Shown here: piece by piece, positions 1 through 11,218 of the stretch
Layout: the number at the start of each line of letters is the position of its first letter
Position numbering within the stretch: the first letter of the stretch is position 1
NCBI GenBank assembly: GCA_002943765.1
Contig: PQWQ01000014.1
Span: 1,302,001-1,366,000 of the forward strand
DNA: 64,000 nt
Source of the DNA: Psoroptes ovis
Lineage: Eukaryota > Arthropoda > Arachnida > Sarcoptiformes > Psoroptidae
Reading direction: 5' to 3'
Notes under the pieces: generated by a model
Database searches by the model: none
What the model was told of the DNA's origin: nothing
What the model saw: the letters and a program-made list of their open reading frames with translations, nothing else
Position numbers and translations under genes: made by a program

Positions 1-1140
1 ACAATGACCTGTTGTGTAAGCTTTGTAATGCGACAATTTTATCGTCATTTTATCGACAGAGAAAAAATGATTGATAACTCTTTGCATTTATGACGCTTGT
101 TTGAAATGAATGAATGAATGAATGAATGAACGAACCAAATGAATCATTACCAGCGAATTCTTTTTTCCTTGGTTTTGAGATTATTTCAACTTTCAAAAAT
201 ATTTTTGTTTGGTCCAAGCGTATGGAACGTGATTATATATGTCATAACATGTCAATAATTATTATGAATAGCAAAAATGTGAAACAAATTATGAAACAAT
301 TTCATTTCAATTTCAGTAGAATTCATTCATTGTCGATCATGGGCGCTCATATGTTATCATCGCTTATATGTTTGATAAGAAAATCGATAACCCATACTGT
401 AACATAGTTTTAGATACAATTATTCATTGTTACACATTTATGTTTGATACCGGTAAATGATATGATCATATTGCGTGCTTCAAAGTCATTTTAAATGAGA
501 GAAAAATAGTTGAAATGATTTCATTTCCAATGAATCCATTGAATACATTATTATTATTATTATTATTATCATTTATTTTCTTCGTTAATCTATCTATGGC
601 TGTTGATATGTCCATATGCTACTGTTATTTATACATTTTTTCAAAAAAAAAAACAAATGAATGATAACAATGATATAATATTTATCAAATTGGACATCTG
701 AACAGACTAGGAATAGGAAAAAAAATGTTCATCATACACAAATCATCATCATGATCATCATCAATGATGATGAATTAACATTGTTTGCTCATTAAATTTA
801 TATTTTCTCTTTTGGTTTCAATTGTAATTGTTACAATAATTTTTTATTTTTCAAGTTTTAATATTCTATAATATTTTATTGCCAAACATTAACCAAGCAT
901 ACAACAATTTGCCATTCACATAAACATATAAATACATTTTGACATTTTTTCATCATTTACGCATTTCAGATAAAATACAAAAACAAGATAAAATGATATG
1001 ATTCAGATGATTCAAACATAATGATGATTTTCAAAATATGAATTCAAAATGATGAAAAGATCTGAAAATAAAATAGAATTATTATTATTATTTATGAAAA
1101 AATTAATGAATAAATGAATGAATAAATAAATAAATAAATT

Positions 1141-1184
1141 TGAAATAAAAATGAAATAAAAATGAAATAAAAATGAAATAAAAA
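1141..1184. repeat. 11-bp tandem repeat, four exact copies
   Basis: The unit TGAAATAAAAA is repeated four times without change, next to an AAAT-rich microsatellite. Confidence 0.8.
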
Positions 1185-2434
1185 ACAAAATAAATAAAAT
1201 GAAAATAAATGATTCCGAATCATCGTCATTCAACATAAAACATTTCAAACAAACAAATAAATAAATAAATGAATTCATTTATTCATTCATTTTGCTTGTT
1301 GGTTGTTGGTCTGTTGTCTCTGTTGTCAAACCACCAGTGAAAATGAATGACTGAAAATTGAAAATTATTAATTCGAAAATGTTGTAAAAAAAAACCGCAT
1401 AAAAATTTTTGACCAGTGAAAACCCAAGAATTTCGGTTTTTTTTTTGGGGTTAGGGGTCTGAATTTTTCCATTGAAAAAAAAATATGTTATTGATAATAG
1501 CAAATAGCAGATAGTGAATGATTGATATCAATCATATTCAATCGAGATAATGGGCCAAATCGAGCCACTGACGAATGACTGAGTGCTAGAATATGAACCG
1601 AAAAAATGTTCCAAAAATTCTTTTATTCACAATTAAAATAAATTAATTTTTCCCATTTGTTCAAAAGCTTTGTTTGAATTCATATCGAAATATTTCTCGA
1701 TAATTGAACCATTATTGAATGATGAAAAACTCTTATATTTTCACCAAGAATTCCATCGAAAATTACATTAGATTCGATTGAATCAATTTTGAATTTGAAA
1801 TTGATTATTTGAATCATATTTGATTCTAGCATTTAAATTTGAAACACGATAGATGGCATAATAGAAATGGCGAAATTCGTGAAATCAGAATATTCTTTTG
1901 AATATAATTTCATTTTATTTTTACCAAAAATAACGATAATTTGACTTTTTGTATATTTCCATCCGACCAACCAACCAACCAACGAACCAAATCACCAAAT
2001 TATCGATTATTGATTGATTTTTTTTCCCATTCTCTGCTAAATTTTATTGTTTTTCATTCATTTTTCTCCATTTTTCTCCCGAAATCTGTTACTATCTCTT
2101 ATCGCTCAAACATTTTCCTGCCATTGTTTTAGGGCTCAAAATGCTTTGAAAATAGAAAATCGTTTGTGTTATTTCATGTTCCACCTTCTATGAATTTATA
2201 ATAATGTGAAATGCTAAAAAAAATTTCATTAAAATCGATTCGTTTTTTTCGTTCGTTTTTTATTTTATTTTTAATTTATTTGATTTTATTTTTATTTTTA
2301 AATGTCATTTGAACTATTTGCTGTTGTTGTTGATGATGATGATGATGGTGGTGGCAATGTTTTGTTTTTATTCAAAATGAATAATGAATGAATGTTATAT
2401 TTAAAAAGGGGACCCAATCACACACACACACACA

Positions 2435-2468
2435 TCAAATTGATCGATTGACAGCTCGATCAATTTGA
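2435..2468. repeat. 13-bp perfect hairpin
   Basis: TCAAATTGATCGA and TCGATCAATTTGA surround an 8-base loop, directly after an AC dinucleotide run. It is a strong small stem-loop of unknown role. Confidence 0.6.
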
Positions 2469-2755
2469 ATTTGAAGCAAAGAAACAAAGCCAAAAAAAAA
2501 AGAAATCGGTGAAACATTTTGATCGATTGATTTCTTTTTTTTCAATTTTTTTTTTCTGCTGAACAAACGAAACAAACAGAATATTCTTTATATTCTTCAT
2601 TATTGTTCGCTCCATTATTGTTGCCATAGGGTATTAGTTTTAAATTGAAAAAAACCAAAATTATAGAAAATTGAAATTGAAAAAAACATTATTCAATTCT
2701 CTCTCTTATTTGAAAATTGAAAGAATTTCTCATTATTATTTTCAAATTGAAAATA

Positions 2756-2835
2756 TTAGATTGTCCAAAAAGTTCATTATGCTTAATCAATGGAGTTGCA
2801 CATGAAAACCGGCCAGAACTTTACGGACAACCTAA
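2756..2835. mobile_element. Mariner-type hairpin MITE, class B
   Basis: The 80 bp start TTAGATTGTCC and end GGACAACCTAA. The class B interior GCTTAATCAATGGAGTTGC is followed by GGCCAGAAC. TA precedes it, but the right-hand TA is mutated (CA), so this is an older copy. Confidence 0.75.
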
Positions 2836-3063
2836 CAAAAATTTCAATTGAAAATTGACCAGAATTTTTTTTCAATTCAAATAAAAACAATTCTAAAGAA
2901 TATATATATGAACAGCATTTATTTTAATTTGATTGATATTTGTTCTTTGTTTCAAGAAAGAATAATAATAAATAAAATTGAATAAAATGAAATAGAAATT
3001 TTCATTTTATTTTATTTTTTTTTTCAAATAAATTGAAAATTATTACCACTACTACCCATTATA

Positions 3064-3143
3064 TTAGGCTGTCCGAAAAGTTCATTCCGCTTAATCAATA
3101 GAGTTGCACAAGAAAATCGGCCAGAACTTTTCGAATGGCCCAT
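3064..3143. mobile_element. Mariner-type hairpin MITE, class B, degraded right end
   Basis: The left end TTAGGCTGTCCGAAAAG follows TA. The interior GCTTAATCAATAGAGTTGC and the GGCCAGAAC arm match class B. The right terminus reads TTCGAATGGCCC and has diverged from TTCGGACAACC. It lies 228 bp after the previous copy. Confidence 0.68.
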
Positions 3144-4843
3144 CATTGAAATTCATTCAATTTCATTCATTTTTTTTTATTTCATTTCATTTATAAAAAA
3201 ATTCAAAATTCCATACGCAGAATCAGCGAGAATCGTTGCAGAATTTCAGAATTTTATTTCAGTTTTTTTTTGAATTTCTTTGTATTCAAGGGAAGCTTGG
3301 ATTCTCTATGGATTCTCTATTGCTTGCTTGCTGCTCTATGCTTGCAATATGAATCGCAATTTTTCTCTATTTTTTATTTCATTTTCTCTTTTTTTTTTCG
3401 TTGAAAAAAAAGCATTTGGCTGCTGCAAATATTTTCATTTCATTTCATTTTTAAAAGCATTCAATTTATTTTAATTTAATTCGGTCAACAACGTCATCAT
3501 CAATTCGTGAAAACAACGAAAAATATATATGTGTGTTTGAATGCCATTGAATGTTGAAAAAGTTGAAAAACAAAATACATGAAAATGAAATGAAATTGAT
3601 AAAAATACAAAACACACTCATACAGAGTAATACAAGAATACAGAATAATATGAAACAACAACAGTATTCAAGCATCCAGTAAGGAGATAGTGGACCCAAC
3701 ACTGAGACTCCAAACAGAAAAAAAAATGGACTCTACCCGAGTGGAGAGAAAAAACAAATGAATGAATGAATGAATGAATGAAAGGAATGAATATACGAAG
3801 AAATTCTTGAAAAAAACAAACAAATTGCTCGTAGAATTGTAGAATATTTCACAGAAATCTTACAGAAGTCCAGATCACGTGACAGTGTTTTGTTGATTTC
3901 AAAAGGAGAAATTAGATTGAATTTTTCAAGTTTGAACACACCACGAACATTTTGATTTGTATTTCAGTTTCTAATTTGTATTTTGAAATTTTTTTCTCTC
4001 ATTCAAAAGTAAAGGGGTTTTTTTGTGCGCAAACATGAATGAAAATTTCAAACTTTTTCTCTCACTTGTCGTTCACTCATCAAATCCATATACTCCGAAG
4101 CAAATTTTTATATTTCTTTGCAAAAAATTGTTTCCAGACAAAAAATTGTTCCATTTGACCACAGAGAATTTGATTAATATAATCATTATTATTAGTAGCT
4201 AGAATTGATGATAGTGATAATAATAATAATCAAACAAAAACAAAGCAACAAAGAGTTAAATAGTTTAAGCTGTGTTTGTTTATATTATCTGTATTTTCTG
4301 GTGCCTATTCGGTCCACAATGGACTATGTGACTCCTGTTCATAGTTATGGTATAATGTTAATACGAACACAATAAAATCAAGTGAATCCAAAATCAATTA
4401 GTCATTAATGGTACATCGAAATGAATGAATAAATTTTCTCGTAGAATTTTTTCTCCTTTATTTGAAAATTTTACATTTTTACTTTTTGTGTGTTTAAAGC
4501 ACTCATATACATGGTATATTCAGTGCATACACACAAACAAATGTGATTAGATATATTTTCTGGCTTTGGCTGCTTTGTCGTTGTTATTTTACATTTATTT
4601 TAATGGTGGTAACTGGTGGAAAAAAAAAGTTTTGTTCAAAATAAATTGAAAAAAATTACAAAGTTTTTTTTTCAAATCATCAAAGCTTTCCGGAATATTC
4701 ATTTGAAAATATCAGAAAAATGAACTCGAATAATAAACAAATGAATAAATGTTCGAAAAAAAACTTTCCTTTTAAAAAAATTTATTCAAAAGAATATATT
4801 TTCGCTTTTGACTTTGAATATTCTTCTTCTACTACGCCATATA

Positions 4844-4913
4844 TTAGGTTGTCCAATAAGTTCTTTCCGATTTTCATGTACAACTCTATTAATTAACTTT
4901 TTGGACAACCCAA
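4844..4913. mobile_element. Mariner-type hairpin MITE, class B, shortened (70 bp)
   Basis: The termini are TTAGGTTGTCCAATAAG and TTTTTGGACAACCCAA, with TA on both sides. The interior CAACTCTATTAATTAA is a shortened, inverted class B core. It is about 10 bp shorter than the other copies. Confidence 0.75.
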
Positions 4914-6340
4914 TAGAAATCTATGTTATCGAAGAATTTCTACAAATTTTCGAAATGAAAAATTAATTCAACAATTTATTCATTTGTTCAATCGGATATT
5001 TCTATTTTTTCTCCTCTAATAATTCGAGTTGAATAATCCACTATTTTGATTGACAAATTATTCATTTATCTTCTGAGAAGAAATATCAAATGAAATTTGT
5101 CAAAATAGAGATACGATTATTCGAATAGACTTAAAGAAATCAGTAGTTGCGTATCTCATTCTTCTTATGAATTCGATTGAACATTTCTATTTTTATATTT
5201 ATATCAAAAAAATAAATCCAAAAATCGAAATTGATTTAATCAATTTTCAATATTTTTTATTATTGTTGCTTCATATCTGATGAATATATTTGTATTTGTA
5301 TTCATATTATTATAAAAATATATTTAAATAGAAATCTGTAGATATAAATCTCTTCACATATCTCTATCCCTTTTGAATTTATATATTTATTTTACAAGTA
5401 TATTCATTGATTCAAGCAATCAATGATGGCTTGTTTTACTTGTATTGACGCACACAAAAACAAGTCAATTGCACAATTGAATTGAATTTTTAAAATGTTT
5501 TCCCATTGAATTTAATTGGATTTTTTTTTCTTATATAAATCTCTCCGAAATTCTTGAATTCTTTGACTAACTAACCAATCAAATTCAAGAATTTATTTGA
5601 TTGGTTTGAGCTTCATTTTTACAGAGTTTTTCAGTTTATAGAATTTTTCATTTTTGAAATTTTAAAAATTTTTTTTTTTTCAATTCTTTCAATTCTTTGA
5701 AAATAAATAAGAACAAATATATATTGTAAGAATTGTAATGGCTGTGTGGGTCGGTTCAATCTATCCATTCACATTCAAGTATTGTTCAGCTCATTCAATT
5801 CTCCTTAGTTTCATTCTGCTTGGTTTCATATTCTGCTTAATTTTTTTTTTACTCCAAACAAACAAACAAAAATCCAAAATTTTCTTCCATTAAAATTCTT
5901 TGAATTTAATTTCATAACTTTTTTTTTCTTAAGAATTTCAGTTATGAAATCATTTTGAAAACACGCCTTTCCAAATTACAAAAATTCTTTTTCCCGTTGG
6001 TTGAGCTCCAAATTGAAGCCATTCTTTGAATTTGAGAAGAAAATTTCAAATGAAAATTCAATTGAGAATTGGAATTTTTCAAGCTTTTTTGGCTGTTTCA
6101 ATACAATACTGCAAATAATTGAACTGAGTCTGCTTGAATTTTTCCATTTTATATCTAATTTCATTTCATTTCATTTTTTCCATTGAAAATTTCAAAGTTT
6201 TTATTATTATTATTATTATTATTTCATTTTATTTTATTTTATATTTTTTTTTGAACTTTCAAAAGTTTTTTTTCCATTGAAATTTCATTTCGTTTATCGT
6301 TGTTTGCCATTTCTACAACCAACAACATTTTCCATGAAAA

Positions 6341-6455
6341 TTTTTTTTTTTTTTTTTTTTTTTTGAAGAACTTCTATGGCCCTTGCGCAAATTGAAATTA
6401 AAGTTTGTTTCAAAAGAAATTTTTCAAGTTTTTTTTTTTTTTTTTTTTTTTTTTT
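6341..6455. repeat. Paired long T homopolymers with inverted TTGCGCA
   Basis: Two T tracts of about 24-25 bases lie roughly 65 bases apart. CTTGCGCA (6382-6389) follows the first, and its inverse TGCGCAAG follows the second at 6461-6468. It could be a decayed element; the evidence is weak. Confidence 0.35.
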
Positions 6456-6776
6456 GAAAATGCGCAAGAATCATTTTTTGGAATCGAAAAATTGAATTGA
6501 AAATTGAATTCTGTGTGTCTGTGTATGTATGTGATTTTTTGTTTTGAAATATATTCACAGTAAATGAACACACACACACAATTGGAAAATGTTTTGAAAT
6601 TGAATAAAATAAAAAAATAAAAATAATAAAAAAATAAAAATTCCAATTTTGATTGAAAACCTAAAGCTAAAGCCATAGACAGAGAAATGAAATTGTTTTT
6701 TGTGAACCAGCAGGCTCTTTGGTGTGTTCTATCCCCATTGAACAATATCAATCCCTCAATACATTTTCTGATTTTA

Positions 6777-6856
6777 TTAGGGTGTCTCATAAGTTTTTGC
6801 CGATTTACTAATTGAAAAACATCTGAAAATCAGCAAAAACTTATTGGACAACCTAA
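6777..6856. mobile_element. Mariner-type hairpin MITE, class C
   Basis: The 80 bp start TTAGGGTGTCTCATAAG and end CTTATTGGACAACCTAA, with TA on both sides. The arms pair nearly end to end (TTTTTGCCGATT with AATCAGCAAAAAC). Confidence 0.8.
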
Positions 6857-8535
6857 TATGTGTTTTTCGATGGTAGTTCAATAGCTATTCGTTTCCCCAC
6901 CACCACCACCACCACCACTATACGCTTATTTTATTCAAAAAAAAAAAAAAAATAAAATAAAACAACACAAAAAAACAACAGCATTTTTTTGTCATTGAAT
7001 TTTCATTAGATTTTATGGCATTATTATTATTATTTGATCGATTCTTTTAAAGAATTTTGTCGTTGCACTTGTTTTTGCTGTTCCAGTAGTGGAATAATGG
7101 AAATGAAATTTCATTTTTTTTTTGGTTCAAAAAAAATTTTTTTAATTCGAAATCAAATGACTTGAAGAAAATATGGCGAAATATTCACAAGAATTCTCTG
7201 TGCAGAATCAAATTCTTGAATATTCTTGAAAACATAAGAAATATGAAAATATGAAAAAAAATATAAATTTTTATTTTATTTTTTATTTTGATTTGAAATG
7301 AAATCGAAAATTGAAAAAGGAAACGAAGCGAAAAACATAAAAAAAAATTATGATGATGAAAATCTGAAATTGAAATATTGAAAACAACAGTCAAAGACAT
7401 ATATAATAACTCTCAGATATTTGCTGCTTGAAACAAATGATTTTGATTATTGCTGGGCTTGTTTTCGCTTGTATAACGTCTTAGTATCTCGTTCATACCC
7501 CGACAATATCGCTCGTAACCCCCGCGAAGAATACAATTGTTCAAAAAATTTTCTTCAAAACCATTTTCTTATGTATTTTTTTATATATTAAACATATAAG
7601 ATATAGGGAAATATATTGAAATTCTTCAAAAAATTCTATATTTCATTTTTCAATATTACATTTTGAAGCTAAAATTTAATTTAATGCTTGACTTTTTGAA
7701 ATTTTTTTCGTTTCTTCGGGTATATATCTAGGGTACATAGTTATATTCTGTTGTTGTAAATCATTATTGTTTCTTGGTTAGAAAAATTTTCAGAAAATTT
7801 TCATTTCAATAGTTTTTGCGCAGAATTCAAATATTATTGAAAAAATATTATGAAGAATGGAATTCAAATATTTCAAAAGCTTGTATATGTATATGTGGGT
7901 GCACTTTCCAAATTTTATTTTCAATTTTCAAAGTCCTATTTGTTAACGTATATTGTCTTATATATTTTTTTTTGGGTTTTTTTTTGCCATTTAAAAGTTT
8001 CAAAATGAAATTCTTAAATGAATGAATTATTTTATTTTTATTTTTTCTCAAAACTAATGCAATTCTTGCCATGGCTATATAATACCCAAATGCTTTGTCG
8101 AGCCACACACAACAATGATGAACAACAACAACAATGGTGATTTTCTATGAGAATGTCTGAAGATAATTGGGAAAAAACTCCCATTTAACAGAATTGAAAA
8201 TTGAATGATTGAAATATTTCAAAATGTTTGACTATTGACATTTTTTATGTATTTATTTGGCCATATTTTCAATTCAATTGTTTTCCCCAATCGTTTTCAG
8301 CTATCGATTCACAATTTCGTTTTGATTTCAAAGATTTGAACATTTGACAATTATTGCTTTTAAGATTCGAAAATAATAAGGACATAAAATATCAATGATG
8401 ATGATGATATATAATGATTGCAAGCCGGGACTTGGGACTCAATCGGAATCGAAATTCAATTTCATATTTCCATGTTTCGATCATTTTCATTTTCGCTTCC
8501 TTTTCCTTGCAATTGAAATACACAAATTCTTAAGT

Positions 8536-8553
8536 ATTTGACAATTGTCAAAT
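8536..8553. repeat. 18-bp perfect palindrome
   Basis: ATTTGACAATTGTCAAAT is fully self-complementary with no spacer. It could be a dimeric protein-binding site or chance in AT-rich DNA. Confidence 0.55.
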
Positions 8554-8973
8554 TTTTGGACCAAAAAAATGGGCACAAAATATGAGAATAAGTATGGAAA
8601 ATCATTGAATTTACAATTACAATACAATCTTCAATGATATTAATGATGATAAAAAAATGCAGAAATATTTTACCGCATATTTCATTTCAATTATTTGGCC
8701 ATTTCATTGTCCAATTTCATATTTTTCTCGCATACTTAAAATGATTTTGATTTCATATTTTTCTTTTGTTTTGTTTGCCATCCGTTAAATAATTGAGATT
8801 TTGAATGTTTTTTTTGGTTTTGGCTTTTTTTTGGCCATCAGAATTTTCCACAGAATTTTAATCCATGTAGATGAATCATTGAATTCCATTCATTGTTTTG
8901 TATGTGTACAGTCTTGAATACAAACGAAAAAGTCTACAAAGGTATTTAGTTTGTGATGTCCATCGTTCATAGT

Positions 8974-9023
8974 ATATCAGACATCCTGCTACATAATTGA
9001 ATGGTTGTGGCCATGTCTGATAT
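8974..9023. repeat. 11-bp perfect hairpin
   Basis: ATATCAGACAT and ATGTCTGATAT flank a 28-base loop of higher complexity than the surroundings. The size is compatible with a small structured RNA, but no family was recognised. Confidence 0.5.
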
Positions 9024-10084
9024 TTGATGATTATACTTATTTGATTAATGAAAGAGTTATTGATTACTGACAATATTTTTTTTTTGATTGATTGATATTT
9101 GAATTGCCCATTGGTTGATTAATTGGAATTATTTGCATAATATTTAATCGTCGCATTTGAATTGAATTCAATTGAATTCGTTGAATATTTTTCCATACAA
9201 ACGTAATTAACCGAGGCTATTTGTTGTTGGCTATTTTCGAACAGACCGATTTTCATACATTCGTTCATTCATTCATTTTCATATTATATAATAATTCTCT
9301 TATTAACCGATTCTCATCATTCTTATTCACACTATTTATTTTTTTTTTTGAAATTTGTGATTACATTCACAAATTTTTTTTCATCTTTAGTTGGCTGTCT
9401 GGAATATTTATTTTTGTATTATTTTAAGATACCCAAAAATAAAATTAAAGATTTAGAAATAAATAAATGTATCCTATCTATAGATAAACAGACACCAACA
9501 CACACACAAGGCGTCATTGTGAATGAATGAAAAAATAATGAGTTTGTTGAATGAGTTTTTCGTAGTGTTAGAAACAAGGATAAATCAGCTAAAAAAAAAA
9601 GAATTCAGTCAAAGTGAGAGACACATCGGTGAGTGTCAATGGCATTTTGGCTCATTTGATTTTGATATGGTTTGTAGTGTGTAGTGTAATAATAAATCCA
9701 CACTGTTTAACGATAAATGAAGGATAAGAGATAAAGACATTGATAGATAGATAGACAGATATACAGACACAAGTTGAATGTGTAAATGAATAACCGAAAT
9801 GCATGAATTCAAAATACACACGACACAAGTTTTAAATTGACTGATTTTAAATACGTAATGATATATTGAATTATATGCTGCTAAGTGAATGAATGAATGA
9901 ATGAATTACTAAATAAATTGGCCGGTAAATGGTAATAAAAATAGATTTATGATTCATGTCTTTCTTCTCTTTCAATGAAAATATTCATTCGTATAAAAAA
10001 ATACTGAATTATTTTGCATCCACTGAAAATGTTGAAAAAAAAATCCAAAATGACAAATGAATCTCAAATCATTGCCACTCGAAA

Positions 10085-10308
10085 ATGACGCCCAGGTGTC
10101 ACGCAATCTTGATTATTTCAAGAAAATTTTGAAAATTTTAAAATTTCATTACTTAAAACTTCGAAAGAAAATCTCTCAGCCAAACGCCTTTTTTTGGGTT
10201 GTCCAAGGATGTGCGTTTTGGGGTGAAATTTTTCAGAAAAAAAAATTTTAAAATATTTTAAACCATTAAATATTTAAAAATTGCCAAGAGTATGCGCCTG
10301 GGCGCCAT
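10085..10308. mobile_element. Candidate 224-bp MITE, non-mariner
   Basis: The left end ATGACGCCCAGGTG and right end CGCCTGGGCGCCAT are inverted with 12 of 14 matches. The segment is flanked by CGAAA on both sides (10080-10084 and 10309-10313), as expected for a 5-bp target duplication. CCAAACGC and GCGTTTTGG form an inner inverted pair. The GC-rich ends stand out from the AT-rich surroundings. The superfamily was not recognised. Confidence 0.45.
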
Positions 10309-10858
10309 CGAAAGCCATGAAAAAATATTATATTTCTCGAATTCATCTCCGATTTATTGCCGAGTTTGCGTTGAAATTTTATTTCATTTTTAATGCATTT
10401 TTTTAAAAGTGTAAAATTAATTCAATGCAGTTGAATTTATCATTTTTCCATCCGAAGAAAATTGCAGAGAATTTTGATGGTGGAAAATGTTATATATTCC
10501 TGCTGGGGAAAAATGAAATGAAATGAAAGAAGAAAAATAAATAAATTCAATTTCCATGATTGAATTCTTTTTTTTTTTTTTTTTTTGGAAAGAATTGAAA
10601 AAATAATAATAATGGTGCTTTTGTTAAAAATAAAAAATAAATAAAAACGCCTTTAATATTAAATTCTTTTGAAAAATTTTCATTCTTCTTCTTCGTTAAT
10701 TCACAATGGATTCTGCGTTGAATTTTATTTTATTTCATTTATTTTTAAAGAAATTTATTCATTTATTTATTTATTCAATTTTTTTTTTTTTTTTTGCAGT
10801 AAAAAAATTGAAATTTTTTATTTATTTATTTATTTTAGCCAAATTCTTGTGCCATATA

Positions 10859-10938
10859 TTGGGCTGTCCGAAAAGTTTTTGCCAATTTTTAAATGTTTTT
10901 CAATTTAAAGATCGGCAAAAATTTTCAGGACAACCTAA
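10859..10938. mobile_element. Mariner-type hairpin MITE, class C
   Basis: The 80 bp start TTGGGCTGTCCGAAAAG and end TCAGGACAACCTAA between TA duplications. The interior is a near-palindrome with GCCAATTT and GATCGGCAAAA arms. Confidence 0.8.
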
Positions 10939-11149
10939 TAATATATAATAATTTCGGAATTTTCCTGATTCCCATCGTTTTTACTGCGCTGGTGTTGTAT
11001 TATTTTTTTTTTATGATTCAACTAAATTATTTCAATTCAATTTTTTTTTCAAAGACAGTAAAAATTGAAATATAATGTTCTTTTCTATATAAATGAAAAA
11101 ATTTCTCAAATTTCTCTTTAAAAAAAATAAAATTTTAAAATGCATCAAT

Positions 11150-11218
11150 TGGTCGGAAAGTTGTAGTTGGTTTTCTCATTAATTTCCAATACAAAAACCA
11201 TTGATTATTTTCCGACCA
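11150..11218. mobile_element. Candidate 69-bp MITE with 8-bp target duplication
   Basis: The terminal inverted repeats are TGGTCGGAAA and TTTCCGACCA (10 bp perfect, pairing further with mismatches). The direct repeat GCATCAAT lies immediately outside both ends (11142-11149 and 11219-11226). An 8-bp duplication is typical of hAT-type elements. The ends differ from the mariner-type family seen elsewhere in the window. Confidence 0.5.

Larger units (their letters stand above)
1..2755. other. Intergenic/intronic AT-rich DNA
   Basis: No gene is supported here. It contains GAAT (about 108-129) and TTA (548-569) microsatellites, the 11-bp tandem repeat at 1141 and the hairpin at 2435. Open frames are short and dominated by F, I, N and S. 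Confidence 0.6.
3144..6776. other. Gene-free interval
   Basis: No coding signal was seen apart from one shortened MITE at 4844. A long imperfect fold-back spans about 5022-5128 (CTATTTTGA with TCAAAATAG and flanking GAATAATC/GATTATTC). Long T tracts occur near 6341-6455. Confidence 0.55.
6857..10084. other. Gene-free interval with a GC-rich island
   Basis: It is mostly AT-rich. The stretch 7450-7540 is clearly richer in G and C and is described as a finding. The hairpins at 8536 and 8974 lie here. No gene is supported. Confidence 0.55.

Noticed and set aside
5022..5128. A long imperfect fold-back as a MITE.
   Set aside because: The arms contain several gaps, the ends are undefined and no target duplication was found; it may be chance in AT-rich DNA.
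6410..6790. A 126-residue minus-strand frame.
   Set aside because: It crosses a 25-base homopolymer and the end of a MITE; its composition is low complexity with no recognisable motif.
7435..7545. A tRNA gene in the GC-rich patch.
   Set aside because: A- and B-box words are only loosely similar and the anticodon and acceptor stems do not pair, so no tRNA is called.
10195..10230. GGGTTGTCCAAGGATGTGCG looked like another mariner-type MITE end.
   Set aside because: No matching GGACAACC arm or TA flank was found nearby; it lies inside the separate 224-bp candidate.
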